From CAIVAT01 sp037128705 (lineage in GTDB: Bacteria > Bacteroidota > Bacteroidia > Bacteroidales > FEN-979), in NCBI GenBank assembly GCA_037128705.1, contig JBAXVX010000003.1, positions 1-64,000 of the forward strand: a stretch of DNA of 64,000 nt, read 5' to 3'. Below are positions 15,631 to 25,089 of this stretch, in pieces. The translations under genes were made by a program, and so were the position numbers. Under the pieces are notes generated by a model. The model was not told the origin of the DNA and made no database searches. It saw only the letters and a list, made by a program, of their open reading frames with translations. How positions within the stretch are numbered: position 1 is the stretch's first letter; each line of letters opens with the position of its first letter.

Positions 15631-17853
15631 ATGTACCAACAGAGCCCTGAGATTGAAAAACAGGAAATAATCAAGAGATACAGGAACCTCCTTCGCGTTT
15701 GGAAACCCCGAAATCCAGCCGATAAAAAAAGTGTCAGAAAAGCCTTCAGAATGGCATTGGAGGCGCATAAGGACATGCGGCGAAAAACCGGAGAACCCTA
15801 TATTTATCATCCGCTGAGTGTAGCTACCATCGCTGCGGGAGAAATCGGGCTGGGAGCCACTTCCGTTATTTGTGCTTTGCTGCATGATGTGGTGGAAGAT
15901 ACCGAATACACCATTGAGGATATCCGGGGTCTGTTCGGTGAAAAAGTAGCTACGATCATCGACGGACTTACCAAGATTAAGGGGATTTTCGATCAGCGTA
16001 CAGCCTCTATTCATGCAGAGAATTTTAAAAAGATCCTGCTCACCCTGTCCGATGATGTGCGGGTCATCCTGATAAAGTTGGCCGACAGGTTGCATAATAT
16101 GCGAACCCTGGATGCGCTGGCACATGAAAAGCAGTTGAAAATTTCCTCTGAAACGATATATCTTTACGCCCCTTTGGCTCATCGCCTTGGGTTGCATGCC
16201 ATTAAAAGTGAACTAGAAGATCTTGCCCTGAAATACACCGAACCGGAGGTTTATAAAACCATCTCCTGGAAATTGAAGGAATCTGCAAAGGGTCGTAGTC
16301 GTTTTGTGAACAAATTTATCTACCCGATTAAAAAATCGCTGACAGAACAGGGATTTTCATTCACCATCCAGGCCCGTGAGAAATCCATTGCAGCCATCTG
16401 GCTGAAGATGAAGAAGAAAGAGGTTTCGTTCGAAGAGATATACGATATTTTTGCCATCCGGATTGTAATTGACTCCCCGATGGAAACTGAAAAATCGGAT
16501 TGCTGGAAGGTGTATTCAAGCATTACCGACCATTACCGACCAAACATGGACAGGTTGCGGGATTGGATTTCCATTCCCAAGGCCAATGGGTACGAAGCCC
16601 TGCACACGACGGTGATGAGCCACACCGGCGAATGGGTCGAAATACAGATTCGTTCACGGCGTATGGATGAAATTGCCGAGAAGGGCTATGCTGCACACTG
16701 GAAATACAAAGAATCATTAAATCTGAACAGCCGCCTCGATAACTGGCTTGATCGGATCAAGGAGATGATTGAAAGCCCTGATTCGGATGCACTGTCATTC
16801 ATCGATGATGTGAAAGGCTACTTTTTCCTTGAAGAAATATCCGTGTTTACCCCCCAGGGAGAGTTACGTTCACTACCGGCCAACTCGTCGGTTCTTGATT
16901 TCGCTTATGCTATTCACAGTGAATTGGGCGATACCTGCATTGGGGCAAAAGTGGATAAAAAACTTGCGCCGATCAACCATATTTTAAAAAATGGTCAGCA
17001 GGTAGAGATTATCACCTCCAGTAAACAAACCCCTAAGGAGGAATGGTTGAGCTATGTGGTCACTACACGTGCAAAAACAAATATTAAAATGACTGTGCGG
17101 GCAGAAAAGAAAAAATTCGCCAAACAGGGAAAAGAAAAACTGGGAAAATGGTTTTTGCAGATAGGGGTTGATTTTACAAATGAAAATATCAAAAAATTTC
17201 TTTCTGTAAATAATTTCAGCAGTCTCATCGATTTGTATTATTCAGCCTCGCAGGATAAAATCGGCATTAAAGACATAAAAGCATTTGCCGCCTCAAATTT
17301 CAGAAACGGATGGCTGAACTATGTCTCCAAAAACTCAGCTAAACATAAAGAGACAGGTACGGTTGAGGAGGAGGAGGCAAACAAGCATTCAGGTAACAAA
17401 CAGGCAGGTCATGCAAATGACAGGTTCCTGCTAAATGAGGATTTTCATGTAGGGACCTGTTGTAATCCGATTCCCGGTGACGATGTTATCGGACTTACAT
17501 CTCCAGATTCACTTACCATTCAAATTCACCGCTCAGGTTGTACCAAAGCAAAAGAGTTTATAACCGTATTCGGAAGCAAAAAGGTAAAGGTAAACTGGAC
17601 CAACTTTGATTCGTTATCCTTTTTAGCGGATTTAAAAGTGACAGGGGTTGATAAACTGGGATTAATTAATGAAATTACCAGGATCATTTCAGGAGTCATG
17701 AATCTGAATATCAAAGCGTTTCATATTGAGGCCGAGAATAGCCTCACCCAGGCATTCATCTCGCTGTATGTAAGGAATATGGCAAACCTGAATGAGTTAA
17801 TAACACAATTGACAAAGGTGGAAGGAATCACCCAGGTGACCAGGGTTGATTAA
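15631..17853 (+). CDS. relA: Bifunctional (p)ppGpp synthetase/hydrolase
   Basis: A 740-residue RelA/SpoT homolog (Rsh) of normal length. The HD hydrolase domain keeps its metal ligands (H60, H85-D86 within ALLHDVVEDT, and DRLHNMRTLD), so hydrolysis is likely. The synthetase domain follows (YDIFAIRIVID, YEALHTTVM). A TGS domain starts near ISVFTPQGELRSLP, and a C-terminal zinc-finger and ACT region has CCNPIPGDDVIG and LADLKVTGVDKLGLINEI. The intact HD motifs point to the bifunctional Rsh type rather than a synthetase-only RelA. It is likely regulated by amino-acid and ribosome status through the C-terminal half. Confidence 0.93.
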   Translation: MYQQSPEIEKQEIIKRYRNLLRVWKPRNPADKKSVRKAFRMALEAHKDMRRKTGEPYIYHPLSVATIAAGEIGLGATSVICALLHDVVEDTEYTIEDIRGLFGEKVATIIDGLTKIKGIFDQRTASIHAENFKKILLTLSDDVRVILIKLADRLHNMRTLDALAHEKQLKISSETIYLYAPLAHRLGLHAIKSELEDLALKYTEPEVYKTISWKLKESAKGRSRFVNKFIYPIKKSLTEQGFSFTIQAREKSIAAIWLKMKKKEVSFEEIYDIFAIRIVIDSPMETEKSDCWKVYSSITDHYRPNMDRLRDWISIPKANGYEALHTTVMSHTGEWVEIQIRSRRMDEIAEKGYAAHWKYKESLNLNSRLDNWLDRIKEMIESPDSDALSFIDDVKGYFFLEEISVFTPQGELRSLPANSSVLDFAYAIHSELGDTCIGAKVDKKLAPINHILKNGQQVEIITSSKQTPKEEWLSYVVTTRAKTNIKMTVRAEKKKFAKQGKEKLGKWFLQIGVDFTNENIKKFLSVNNFSSLIDLYYSASQDKIGIKDIKAFAASNFRNGWLNYVSKNSAKHKETGTVEEEEANKHSGNKQAGHANDRFLLNEDFHVGTCCNPIPGDDVIGLTSPDSLTIQIHRSGCTKAKEFITVFGSKKVKVNWTNFDSLSFLADLKVTGVDKLGLINEITRIISGVMNLNIKAFHIEAENSLTQAFISLYVRNMANLNELITQLTKVEGITQVTRVD

Positions 17854-17889
17854 ATATTAAAAAAATCTATTTTTATTCGTTCTAAATAC

Positions 17890-17911
17890 GGATAAATGTT
17901 TATCTTTATCC
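17890..17911 (+). promoter_or_regulatory. Dyad at the promoter of the Fur-family gene
   Basis: GATAAA (17891-17896) and TTTATC (17899-17904) are inverted with a 2-base gap, and a longer pair GGATAAA/TTTATCC (17890-17896 and 17905-17911) shares the left arm. The likely -7 box TATCTTTA (17901-17908) lies within the dyad, 17 bases before the ATG. It could be an autoregulatory operator. Confidence 0.4.
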
Positions 17912-17924
17912 AAAATTTCCTGTT

Positions 17925-18377
17925 ATGATCAAAAAACCAGTTGAAGATATATTTGAGACTGTGCGTAAAATGTTCACTGACTATTTGGAGCGTCATGGTC
18001 ATCGTAAAACTCCTGAACGATATACTATTTTAAAGGAGATTTTTGCCACGGAGGGTCATTTTGACATTGAGACTTTGTACATCCGGATGAAAAATCACAA
18101 ATACCGTGTGAGCAGGGCAACCTTGTACAATACAATTGAATTATTGCTCGACTGCGGACTTGTTACAAAGCATCAGTTTGGGACGAATTATGCCCAGTTT
18201 GAAAAATCAACCCTGTTAAAACAGCATGATCATTTTATTTTTAATGATTCAGGGGAGGTACTTGAGTTTTATGATCCTCTCATTGAGGAGGTGAAATTCA
18301 ATATAGAAAAGCAATTCAATGTCAGTATTTCACATTACGCATTAACATTTTACGGTCAGTCAAAAACTAAGAAGTAA
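17925..18377 (+). CDS. Fur-family transcriptional regulator
   Basis: 150 residues: an N-terminal winged helix (HRKTPERYTILKEIF, then YRVSRATLYNTIELL as the recognition region) and a C-terminal dimerisation/metal domain with QHDHFIFNDSGEVLEFYD. The family senses Fe, Zn, Mn or peroxide. The histidines of the regulatory site are partly present (HDH), but the CxxC pair that normally follows is replaced by F and S, and only one cysteine occurs in the whole protein, so the structural zinc site is absent. The cognate metal therefore cannot be assigned. It lies 71 bases after relA and 9 bases before purA. Confidence 0.85.
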   Translation: MIKKPVEDIFETVRKMFTDYLERHGHRKTPERYTILKEIFATEGHFDIETLYIRMKNHKYRVSRATLYNTIELLLDCGLVTKHQFGTNYAQFEKSTLLKQHDHFIFNDSGEVLEFYDPLIEEVKFNIEKQFNVSISHYALTFYGQSKTKK

Positions 18378-18386
18378 ACTCCATAT

Positions 18387-19676
18387 ATGAAGGTTGATGT
18401 AATTTTGGGATTACAGTGGGGAGACGAAGGGAAAGGGAAGATAGTTGATGTTTTTACCCCGCGTTATGATATCATTGCCCGGTTTCAGGGTGGCCCAAAC
18501 GCCGGCCATACCATTATTTTTGGTGGAAAAAAATATGTTCTGCATACGATTCCTTCCGGGATATTTCATCCGGAGACTCAGAACGTTATCGGAAATGGAG
18601 TCATTATTGACCCCTTTATCCTTTTCAGGGAAATTGATAAATTATTTGATGCAGGAGTGCATCCTGAAGAAAATCTTCTTGTTTCAAAGCGTGCCCACCT
18701 GATCATGCCCTCACACCGGCTGCTGGATGTCGCACTTGAATCGGAGAAGGGAAACTCCAAGATCGGGTCCACTTTGAAAGGAATTGGCCCCACCTATACG
18801 GATAAATATGGCCGAAACGGTCTCAGGGTCGGGAACATCATGGAATCGGATTTTTCTGTCAGGTATGGACAGTTGAAAAAAGAACACTTTGAAACAATCC
18901 GCGCTCATGGTTTTAACAATGATCATTACATGCTCGATGGGCTGACTTTTGAAGCCTACGAAGAAAAATGGTTTGAATCGATAGAACGAATGAAATCTCT
19001 GAAGATCATTGACAGCGAAATTTTTCTGAATGAAAGTCTTGACCAGGGTAAATCCGTTCTTGCTGAAGGGGCCCAGGGCACCATGCTTGACGTAGATTTT
19101 GGTTCCTATCCATTTGTTACCTCGTCCAATACTATTACAGCTGGAGTTTGCGCCGGTCTGGGGATTTCTCCTCACAGAATTGGAAAGGTTTTTGGAATAT
19201 TTAAAGCCTATTGTACGCGGGTTGGCAGTGGTCCTTTCCCGACTGAACTGCATGATGCCGATGGTGAGGAGATGCGGACGAGGGGCAACGAGTTCGGATC
19301 GACTACAGGACGTCCGCGTCGTTGTGGCTGGCTTGATCTCCCTGCATTGAAGTATTCAATCATGTTGAATGGGGTGAACAGCTTAATTATGATGAAGGCA
19401 GATGTGCTGAATCCATTCCCAACCATAAAAATTTGCACGGATTACAGCCTGGGCAACCAAATCCTTAAAAACTTTCCGTTTGATCTTGAGGATAAGGAAC
19501 TTCAACCTGTTTACAGGGATATGCCAGGATGGAATGAATCACTGGATCACTGCAAAACAGTTGGAGATATTCCAGGTGCGTTTGGGGATTATGTAAAATT
19601 CATTGAAAATGCAGCAGGGCTCCCGGTTGATATAATTTCCATCGGCCCCGACAGGGTCCAGACCCTGCAGCGGTAA
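18387..19676 (+). CDS. purA: Adenylosuccinate synthetase
   Basis: Catalyses the GTP-dependent joining of IMP and aspartate, the first step from IMP to AMP, in the cytosol. 429 residues, full length. Motifs are GLQWGDEGKGKIVD (P-loop-like GTP/IMP site at the N-terminus), FQGGPNAGHT, TLKGIGPTYTDKYGRNGLR, LAEGAQGTMLDVDFGSYPFVTSSNT and TGRPRRCGWLDLP. It starts 9 bases after the Fur-family gene and is probably co-transcribed with it. The 3' end is convergent with infB, with only 3 bases between the stops. Confidence 0.96.
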   Translation: MKVDVILGLQWGDEGKGKIVDVFTPRYDIIARFQGGPNAGHTIIFGGKKYVLHTIPSGIFHPETQNVIGNGVIIDPFILFREIDKLFDAGVHPEENLLVSKRAHLIMPSHRLLDVALESEKGNSKIGSTLKGIGPTYTDKYGRNGLRVGNIMESDFSVRYGQLKKEHFETIRAHGFNNDHYMLDGLTFEAYEEKWFESIERMKSLKIIDSEIFLNESLDQGKSVLAEGAQGTMLDVDFGSYPFVTSSNTITAGVCAGLGISPHRIGKVFGIFKAYCTRVGSGPFPTELHDADGEEMRTRGNEFGSTTGRPRRCGWLDLPALKYSIMLNGVNSLIMMKADVLNPFPTIKICTDYSLGNQILKNFPFDLEDKELQPVYRDMPGWNESLDHCKTVGDIPGAFGDYVKFIENAAGLPVDIISIGPDRVQTLQR

Positions 19677-19679
19677 CGC

Positions 19680-22600
19680 TTAAAGTTTACGTTTGACTTC
19701 GATCTGTTCGTAACCTTCTACGATGTCTCCCACTTTGATGTCATTGAAATTCTCGATGTTCAATCCGCATTCGTATCCACTTTGAACCTCCTTGACATCA
19801 TCCTTAAATCTTTTCAGGGATCCAAGCATCCCGGTATATACAACAATACCATCGCGGATTACCCTTATTTTAGTATTTCTGGTCACCTTGCCATCAAGAA
19901 CCATACACCCGGCGACAGAGCCAACCTTGGTGATCTTGAATACATCGCGAACCTCAATATTACAGAGGATTTTCTCTTCAATTTCGGGAGATAACATGCC
20001 CTCGATGGCAGCTTTAATTTCTTCTATCGCCTGATAGATGATGGAATAGAGGCGGATGTCGATCTGTTCAGCCTCTGCCAGTTTACGAGCATTCACTGAA
20101 GGTCTCACCTGGAAGCCCACAATAACTGCGTTGGATGCAGAAGCAAGCAGAACATCCGATTCGGTAATGGCCCCTACTGATTTGTGGATGACATTGACCA
20201 TGACCTCCTCATTTGAAAGTTTTAACAGGGAATCAGAAAGAGCTTCAACGGAACCGTCCACATCACCCTTAACAATGATGTTGAGTTCTTTGAAGTCGCC
20301 AATAGCAATCCGGCGGCCGATTTCATCGAGCGTGATGTGTTTCTGGGTTCGCAACCCCTGTTCACGCTGCAATTGCAGACGTTTTGTTGCAATGACTTTG
20401 GATTCCTTTTCATCGGCCATTACATTGAACCCGTCACCAGCCTGAGGAGCGCCATTCAGTCCCAGCATGAGCATAGGCTGCGATGGTCCGGCTTCTCTGA
20501 TAGGCGTGTTACGCTCGTTGTACATAGCCTTGACTTTACCATAGGTAGCCCCGGCAAGGACGATATCTCCGACTCGCAGGGTCCCATTCTGAACCAGCAA
20601 TTTGGAAACATATCCACGACCTTTATCCAACGAGGATTCAATAACTGTCCCGGTGGCCATTCTGGTAGGATTGGCTTTCAGGTTGAGCATTTCCGCTTCA
20701 AGCAGTACTTTTTCCAACAAAGAATCCACATTTGTTCCGGCTTTGGCTGAAATTTCCTGAGTCTGGTATTTACCACCCCATTCTTCAACCAGGATATTCA
20801 TTTTTGACAGTTCTTCACGAACTTTTTCAGGGTTGGCATTGGCTTTATCCATCTTGTTAAAAGCGAATACAATGGGAACTCCGGCTGCAAGCGCATGATT
20901 AATGGCTTCACGGGTTTGCGGCATGACATTCTCGTCAGCAGCGATCACAATGATGGCGACGTCGGTAATACTTGCTCCACGAGCACGCATGGCTGTGAAG
21001 GCTTCGTGACCTGGAGTATCGAGAAACGTGATCTTTTTTCCATTATCGAGCTGAACTTCGTAGGCCCCGATATGCTGGGTTATACCGCCAGCTTCACCAG
21101 CAACTACATTCGTGCTTCGGATAAAGTCGAGGAGTTTGGTCTTGCCATGGTCGACATGCCCCATCACTGTGACAATTGGTGGTCGATCCCTTAAATCCTC
21201 AGGATTATCAGGGTCATTTTGTTTTATGGCTTCCTGAACTTCAACACTGACAAACTCAACTTTAAAGCCAAATTCTTCAGCTACAAGGGTGAGCGTTTCA
21301 GCATCAAGACGTTGGTTAATAGATACAAACATCCCCAAAGCCATGCAGGTTGAAATGACATCGGTAACCGGTAAACTCAACATGGAGGCAAGTTCATTGG
21401 CAGTCACAAACTCGGTGACCTTTATAACGCGTTTGCCCTCCTCCATGCGTTCCTGTTCCTGGTGCATCTGATGGCTAACGGCTTCCCGTTTTGCTTTCCT
21501 GTATTTTGATGCTTTTGATTTGCCTGAGGGGCTTAAGCGTGCAAGGGTTTCCTTAATCTGCTTTTCAATATCTTCGACAGTAACTTCAGTTTTCTGAATG
21601 TCCTTATGATATTTCTTGTCTTTGGCTAGCGTAGGTTTATGAAGGCTTGGCCGTGCAATATCAGTGTTAGCTACAGCAGGGGTGCCTTCTTCTCCCTGAC
21701 GTTTAATACGCTTGCGTTTCTTTTTCTTTGATTTCAGGGTTTCATCAGAAGAGGAGGCAACCGGTTGCGGTTTTTTCTTTTCGAATTTTTTAGGTTCGGG
21801 CAGAAGCATTGACCCCAGGATGGTTGGCCCTTCCAACTTTATGCGTTCAGTAGGAAGAAAATTAGATTCCCGGGCTGGTTCAACAACCTCAGGTAAAACC
21901 TCTGTTTTATCAAATAATTCAATGACCGGAGGAGGACTTTCAATGATCTCATCTGCTGCCAGGTCTTCGGTGAATTCATTTGTCTGGATAGGTGAAGGCT
22001 CGATTTCCGGAACAGGTTGTTCCGCTTTGCCTTTGGTCTTTTTTGTTGGTTTTTTAGCCAGGCTGCCCAAATCCATCATGCCAACGATTTTCAAATCATT
22101 TTTTGGCTTCTGTTCTGGTTCTGATTTCTTTTCAAAATCAGCTGGCAATTCTTCACCCTCTGGTGCTGAAGGTGCAGGTTCTGGAAGGGTGATGCCGACA
22201 GGCTGGACTGGTTCAGGCTCCTGCGCTTGTACTGATTCAACAGGTGCAGCCACCGGAACAGGTGCAGGTTTTTCCTCTTCTTTAACAACGGGAGGGGCTT
22301 TCGGTAAATCGGCAGGAGGTGCAGGGACGGGTTCAATCTTCTTTTCCTCCTTTACAACCTCTTTTGCAACAACTTCCTTCGATTTTTTTACAGAGTCATA
22401 CTGTTTTTTCTCAAAATCCATGGAAACATTCTTGATGAACAGATCATCAAGTTCTTTTTCACGGTCTTTCGATGCAGTTTTTTTATCCTCAATGGTAATT
22501 GTTTCATGCACAGAAAACTGAAGGCCAATCTTTTTGGCTTCCTCTTTTACATGTTTTTCTGATGCAAACTCTTTCATCAGGAGGCTATACATCTCCGTCG

Positions 22601-22730
22601 ACAATTTTGCATTGGGATCCATTTCGATCGGGAATCCTCGTTTAATCAGGAAATCCACCACGGTTTTGATCCCAATATTAAATTCCCGAGCGGCTTTGCT
22701 AAGCCTTGTAATTGTTACGCCTTCACTCAT
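19680..22730 (-). CDS. infB: Translation initiation factor IF-2
   Basis: The GTPase that brings initiator tRNA to the 30S subunit, 1016 residues. An IF2_N-like head (MSEGVTITRLSKAAREF) is followed by a long Pro/Glu/Lys-rich linker of roughly 350 residues, then the G domain (GHVDHGKT near residue 520, GGITQHIGAYEV, DTPGHEAF, FNKMDK) and the C-terminal domains (SSLDKGRGYVSKLLV, GYECGLNIENFNDIKVGD). The long linker makes several spurious antisense frames. It is the last gene of the rimP-nusA-infB operon. Confidence 0.96.
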   Translation of the reverse strand: MSEGVTITRLSKAAREFNIGIKTVVDFLIKRGFPIEMDPNAKLSTEMYSLLMKEFASEKHVKEEAKKIGLQFSVHETITIEDKKTASKDREKELDDLFIKNVSMDFEKKQYDSVKKSKEVVAKEVVKEEKKIEPVPAPPADLPKAPPVVKEEEKPAPVPVAAPVESVQAQEPEPVQPVGITLPEPAPSAPEGEELPADFEKKSEPEQKPKNDLKIVGMMDLGSLAKKPTKKTKGKAEQPVPEIEPSPIQTNEFTEDLAADEIIESPPPVIELFDKTEVLPEVVEPARESNFLPTERIKLEGPTILGSMLLPEPKKFEKKKPQPVASSSDETLKSKKKKRKRIKRQGEEGTPAVANTDIARPSLHKPTLAKDKKYHKDIQKTEVTVEDIEKQIKETLARLSPSGKSKASKYRKAKREAVSHQMHQEQERMEEGKRVIKVTEFVTANELASMLSLPVTDVISTCMALGMFVSINQRLDAETLTLVAEEFGFKVEFVSVEVQEAIKQNDPDNPEDLRDRPPIVTVMGHVDHGKTKLLDFIRSTNVVAGEAGGITQHIGAYEVQLDNGKKITFLDTPGHEAFTAMRARGASITDVAIIVIAADENVMPQTREAINHALAAGVPIVFAFNKMDKANANPEKVREELSKMNILVEEWGGKYQTQEISAKAGTNVDSLLEKVLLEAEMLNLKANPTRMATGTVIESSLDKGRGYVSKLLVQNGTLRVGDIVLAGATYGKVKAMYNERNTPIREAGPSQPMLMLGLNGAPQAGDGFNVMADEKESKVIATKRLQLQREQGLRTQKHITLDEIGRRIAIGDFKELNIIVKGDVDGSVEALSDSLLKLSNEEVMVNVIHKSVGAITESDVLLASASNAVIVGFQVRPSVNARKLAEAEQIDIRLYSIIYQAIEEIKAAIEGMLSPEIEEKILCNIEVRDVFKITKVGSVAGCMVLDGKVTRNTKIRVIRDGIVVYTGMLGSLKRFKDDVKEVQSGYECGLNIENFNDIKVGDIVEGYEQIEVKRKL

Positions 22731-22749
22731 TGAGCAAAATTATGGTTTT

Positions 22750-23985
22750 TTATTCAAATTCAGCTTTAATTATACGAACAACTTCGTTGATAGTCTCTTC
22801 TTCAAGGTCAGTCCGCTTCACCAGTTCCTCTACATTCAGATCCAAAACACTCTTTGCTGTATCGCAACCGATTGATTTTAATTCATCAATAATCCACTGA
22901 TCGATTTCATCCGAGAATTCCTGGATGTCAACATCTTCATTGTCCACATCCGTATCGCGGTAAACATCGATTTCATATCCGGTCAGTTTCCCTGCCAGTT
23001 TGATGTTAAACCCCCCTTTCCCGATGGCCAGTGAAACCTGGTCAGGCTTCATATAAACATCGGCCCGTTTTTCTTCTTCAATAATAACAATGGAAGAAAC
23101 TTTTGCGGGACTCAGGGCTCGTTGAATAAAGAGGGATGGATTGTTGGTGAAATTGATAACGTCAATATTTTCGTTCTTTAATTCGCGAACAATCCCATGG
23201 ATCCTGCTCCCTTTCATACCAACACATGCTCCAACAGGATCGATGCGGTCATCATAGGATTCAACAGCGATCTTTGCACGTTCACCAGGAACACGCACAA
23301 TTTTTTTAATGTTGATCAATCCGTCATATACTTCAGGAACCTCCGATTCAAACAATCTCTCCAGGAATGCTTCTGAAGTCCGCGACAGGATGATGATCGG
23401 GTTGTTGTTTTTCATTTCCACTTTGGAAACAACGGCCCTGATGGTATCGCCTTTTCTGTAAAAGTCTGAAGGAATCTGTTCGGATTTTGGCAGGATCAGT
23501 TCAATGCTTTCGTCATCCAGAACAAGAATCTCCTTTTTCCATACCTGATATACCTCTCCTGATATTATCTCTCCGATCTTTTCGCGGTATTTGGCGTATA
23601 TGTTGTTCTTCTCGTATTCCTGGATTTTTGAGATCAGATTCTGACGGATGGCAAGGATTTCGCGCCGGCCAAAACTGCCCAATTTGATCTCTTCCGAAAG
23701 TTCTTCCCCAACTTCAAAATCAGGCTCGATTTTAACAGCTTCTGACAGCGGTACCTGTGTGTTTTCATCTTCAACGGTGCCATCTTCAACGATGGTACGG
23801 GAACGGAATATTTCAAGGTCCCCTTTGTCGATGTTAACAATGATGTCAAAATTATCGGCCGACCCAAATCTTTTCGTCAGCATATGCTTGAATACATCTT
23901 CCAGGATGCGCATCATGGTTTCCCTGTCGATGTTTTTGAATTCTTTGAATTCCGAAAAGGTTTCGACTAAATTCAGATGTTCCAT
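22750..23985 (-). CDS. nusA: Transcription termination/antitermination factor NusA
   Basis: RNA polymerase-associated factor, 411 residues. It has an N-terminal NusA domain (FKEFKNIDRETMMRILEDVF), an S1 domain (GEIISGEVYQVWKKEILV), then KH domains (RVPGERAKIAVES, DPVGACVGMKGSRIHGIVRE, SLAIGKGGFNIKLAGKLTGY). The short acidic tail ends with one helix-hairpin-like segment (LDLNVEELVKRTDL) and lacks the two long acidic repeats of the E. coli protein. It lies 12 bases after rimP and 19 bases before infB. Confidence 0.95.
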   Translation of the reverse strand: MEHLNLVETFSEFKEFKNIDRETMMRILEDVFKHMLTKRFGSADNFDIIVNIDKGDLEIFRSRTIVEDGTVEDENTQVPLSEAVKIEPDFEVGEELSEEIKLGSFGRREILAIRQNLISKIQEYEKNNIYAKYREKIGEIISGEVYQVWKKEILVLDDESIELILPKSEQIPSDFYRKGDTIRAVVSKVEMKNNNPIIILSRTSEAFLERLFESEVPEVYDGLINIKKIVRVPGERAKIAVESYDDRIDPVGACVGMKGSRIHGIVRELKNENIDVINFTNNPSLFIQRALSPAKVSSIVIIEEEKRADVYMKPDQVSLAIGKGGFNIKLAGKLTGYEIDVYRDTDVDNEDVDIQEFSDEIDQWIIDELKSIGCDTAKSVLDLNVEELVKRTDLEEETINEVVRIIKAEFE

Positions 23986-23997
23986 TGTGTGATAAAT

Positions 23998-24456
23998 CTA
24001 CTTTTTAAATGTGATTACTTCTTTTGCTGATTTTATTTCGTCAAATTTTAATTTCACGCTGACGTTGATCGGCTCTTTCTTTGTTTTTTTCTCAGGAGGA
24101 AGTTCCAAATCAATTCCTGACTCATCTACCCCTTTCACCTCGCCGGTCAATTTATCTCCGGATTTGGTAACTATTTCCAATGAATTTCCGATATTTTTTT
24201 TATACTGTCTTGGAAGCTTTAACGGCCGGTCGGCTCCTGCTGACGAAACGGTCAGGTCAAAATCATCGGTTTCGCGGTCAAGATTGTCTTCCAGAAAACG
24301 GCTCAACTGCCTGCAAACTTCAATAGAAACGCGGTGATCGCCATCAATAAAGATTGAAATTTTATTGCCCGGCTTGATAATTAAATCAACTAAAAAGAGA
24401 TCACCTCCCTGGAAGTGATAGTCAATTAATTTTTTTAATTGTTTTTCGGTGATCAT
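23998..24456 (-). CDS. rimP: Ribosome maturation factor RimP
   Basis: Needed for 30S assembly; 152 residues from the ATG at 24456 (MITEKQLKKLIDYHF), the usual start in Bacteroidota. The in-frame ATG at 24498 would add 14 unconserved residues and lies only about 17 bases from the promoter box. Conserved features are FLVDLIIKPGNKISIFIDGD, the CRQLSRFLEDNLD segment, and LTVSSAGADRPLK, equivalent to the family VSSPGxxRPL motif. It is the first gene of the rimP-nusA-infB operon. Confidence 0.93.
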   Translation of the reverse strand: MITEKQLKKLIDYHFQGGDLFLVDLIIKPGNKISIFIDGDHRVSIEVCRQLSRFLEDNLDRETDDFDLTVSSAGADRPLKLPRQYKKNIGNSLEIVTKSGDKLTGEVKGVDESGIDLELPPEKKTKKEPINVSVKLKFDEIKSAKEVITFKK

Positions 24457-24514
24457 AGTTTTAATAAAAGAGGGGACTTTGTGTCCCCCCGCGTCCATTT
24501 ACATAAATCGAATG

Positions 24515-24544
24515 CAAAGGTAATCAAAATTTTAAAAACACCAA
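24515..24544 (-). promoter_or_regulatory. Promoter of the rimP-nusA-infB operon
   Basis: On the minus strand TTG (24542-24544), a 19-base spacer and TACCTTTG (24515-24522) form a full consensus Bacteroidota promoter. A transcript starting near 24510 would have a leader of about 50 bases before the preferred rimP ATG. Confidence 0.75.
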
Positions 24545-24623
24545 ATCTTTATTTATTCGGTTTTTTCTGACATCGATCAGATGCTGTTGTCAAAGAATCA
24601 CGAAAGGTTGAATTCAAGCAGAA

Positions 24624-24649
24624 ATCCCGGTCGGATGAACGACCGGGAT
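24624..24649 (-). terminator. Hairpin between the small repeat-protein gene and rimP
   Basis: A perfect 10-bp stem, ATCCCGGTCG with CGACCGGGAT (24624-24633 and 24640-24649), has a 6-base loop. It lies about 40 bases past the stop of the minus-strand small protein gene and before the operon promoter. The T tract is weak, so it may end transcription only partly or need a factor. Confidence 0.55.
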
Positions 24650-24690
24650 AAAACGAGTAAATCAAGTTCTTTGAGATGTTTGGTTTTTGA

Positions 24691-25089
24691 CTATTTCACG
24701 AAATCGGCTTCAGCAGGAGTTGAAGGCGCGAGGGAATCGATGATAACAGGATTCACCATATCCGTTTCTTCAAATTCTGTTTCTTTTGGTGTTTCCGGTG
24801 AAAGCTTTAAAACCTCGATGAGTGAATCGGGGTTGGCCTCTTCAAAATCAGCTTCCTTTGGAGGAACGGGGGCCAGGATCAGGACCATGGCATCAGGTGC
24901 AGTCATGTGTTCCAGTCCATCGCTGAAGTCTACCTGAAACGGTGTTACAGGGTTCAGTTTATCCATTTTTAAGGTGGTTTCATTTTTTATAGGCTCAGCT
25001 TTTGAATCATTATACCTTGGATTATTTGCAAAAATCATCGAGGTATTCAATGTGAGCATAGTGGCGAGTATAATTATTGTTGTTTTCAT
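24691..25089 (-). CDS. Small secreted protein with three Pro-Glu repeats
   Basis: 132 residues, not recognised as a known functional family. A signal peptide (MKTTIIILATMLTLNTSMIFA) is followed by a mature part holding three copies of an L-[AS]-P-x-[PT]-P-x-E-[AT]-[DE]-F motif: LAPVPPKEADFEE, LSPETPKETEFEE and LAPSTPAEADFVK, spaced about 28 residues apart and separated by short hydrophobic stretches. It is acidic, has no cysteine and is probably periplasmic or surface-located. It is not clearly in an operon; the PP2C gene ends about 180 bases upstream on the same strand. Confidence 0.6.
   Translation of the reverse strand: MKTTIIILATMLTLNTSMIFANNPRYNDSKAEPIKNETTLKMDKLNPVTPFQVDFSDGLEHMTAPDAMVLILAPVPPKEADFEEANPDSLIEVLKLSPETPKETEFEETDMVNPVIIDSLAPSTPAEADFVK

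Noticed and set aside
21712..22521. A 269-residue open frame antisense to infB
   Set aside because: It is the shadow of the low-complexity Pro/Glu/Lys linker of IF-2; its Ser/Gly/Phe-rich translation has no family features.
24457..24498. Upstream ATG start for rimP
   Set aside because: The 14 extra residues are unlike the family, and this ATG lies about 17 bases past the promoter box; the ATG at 24456 gives the conserved beginning.
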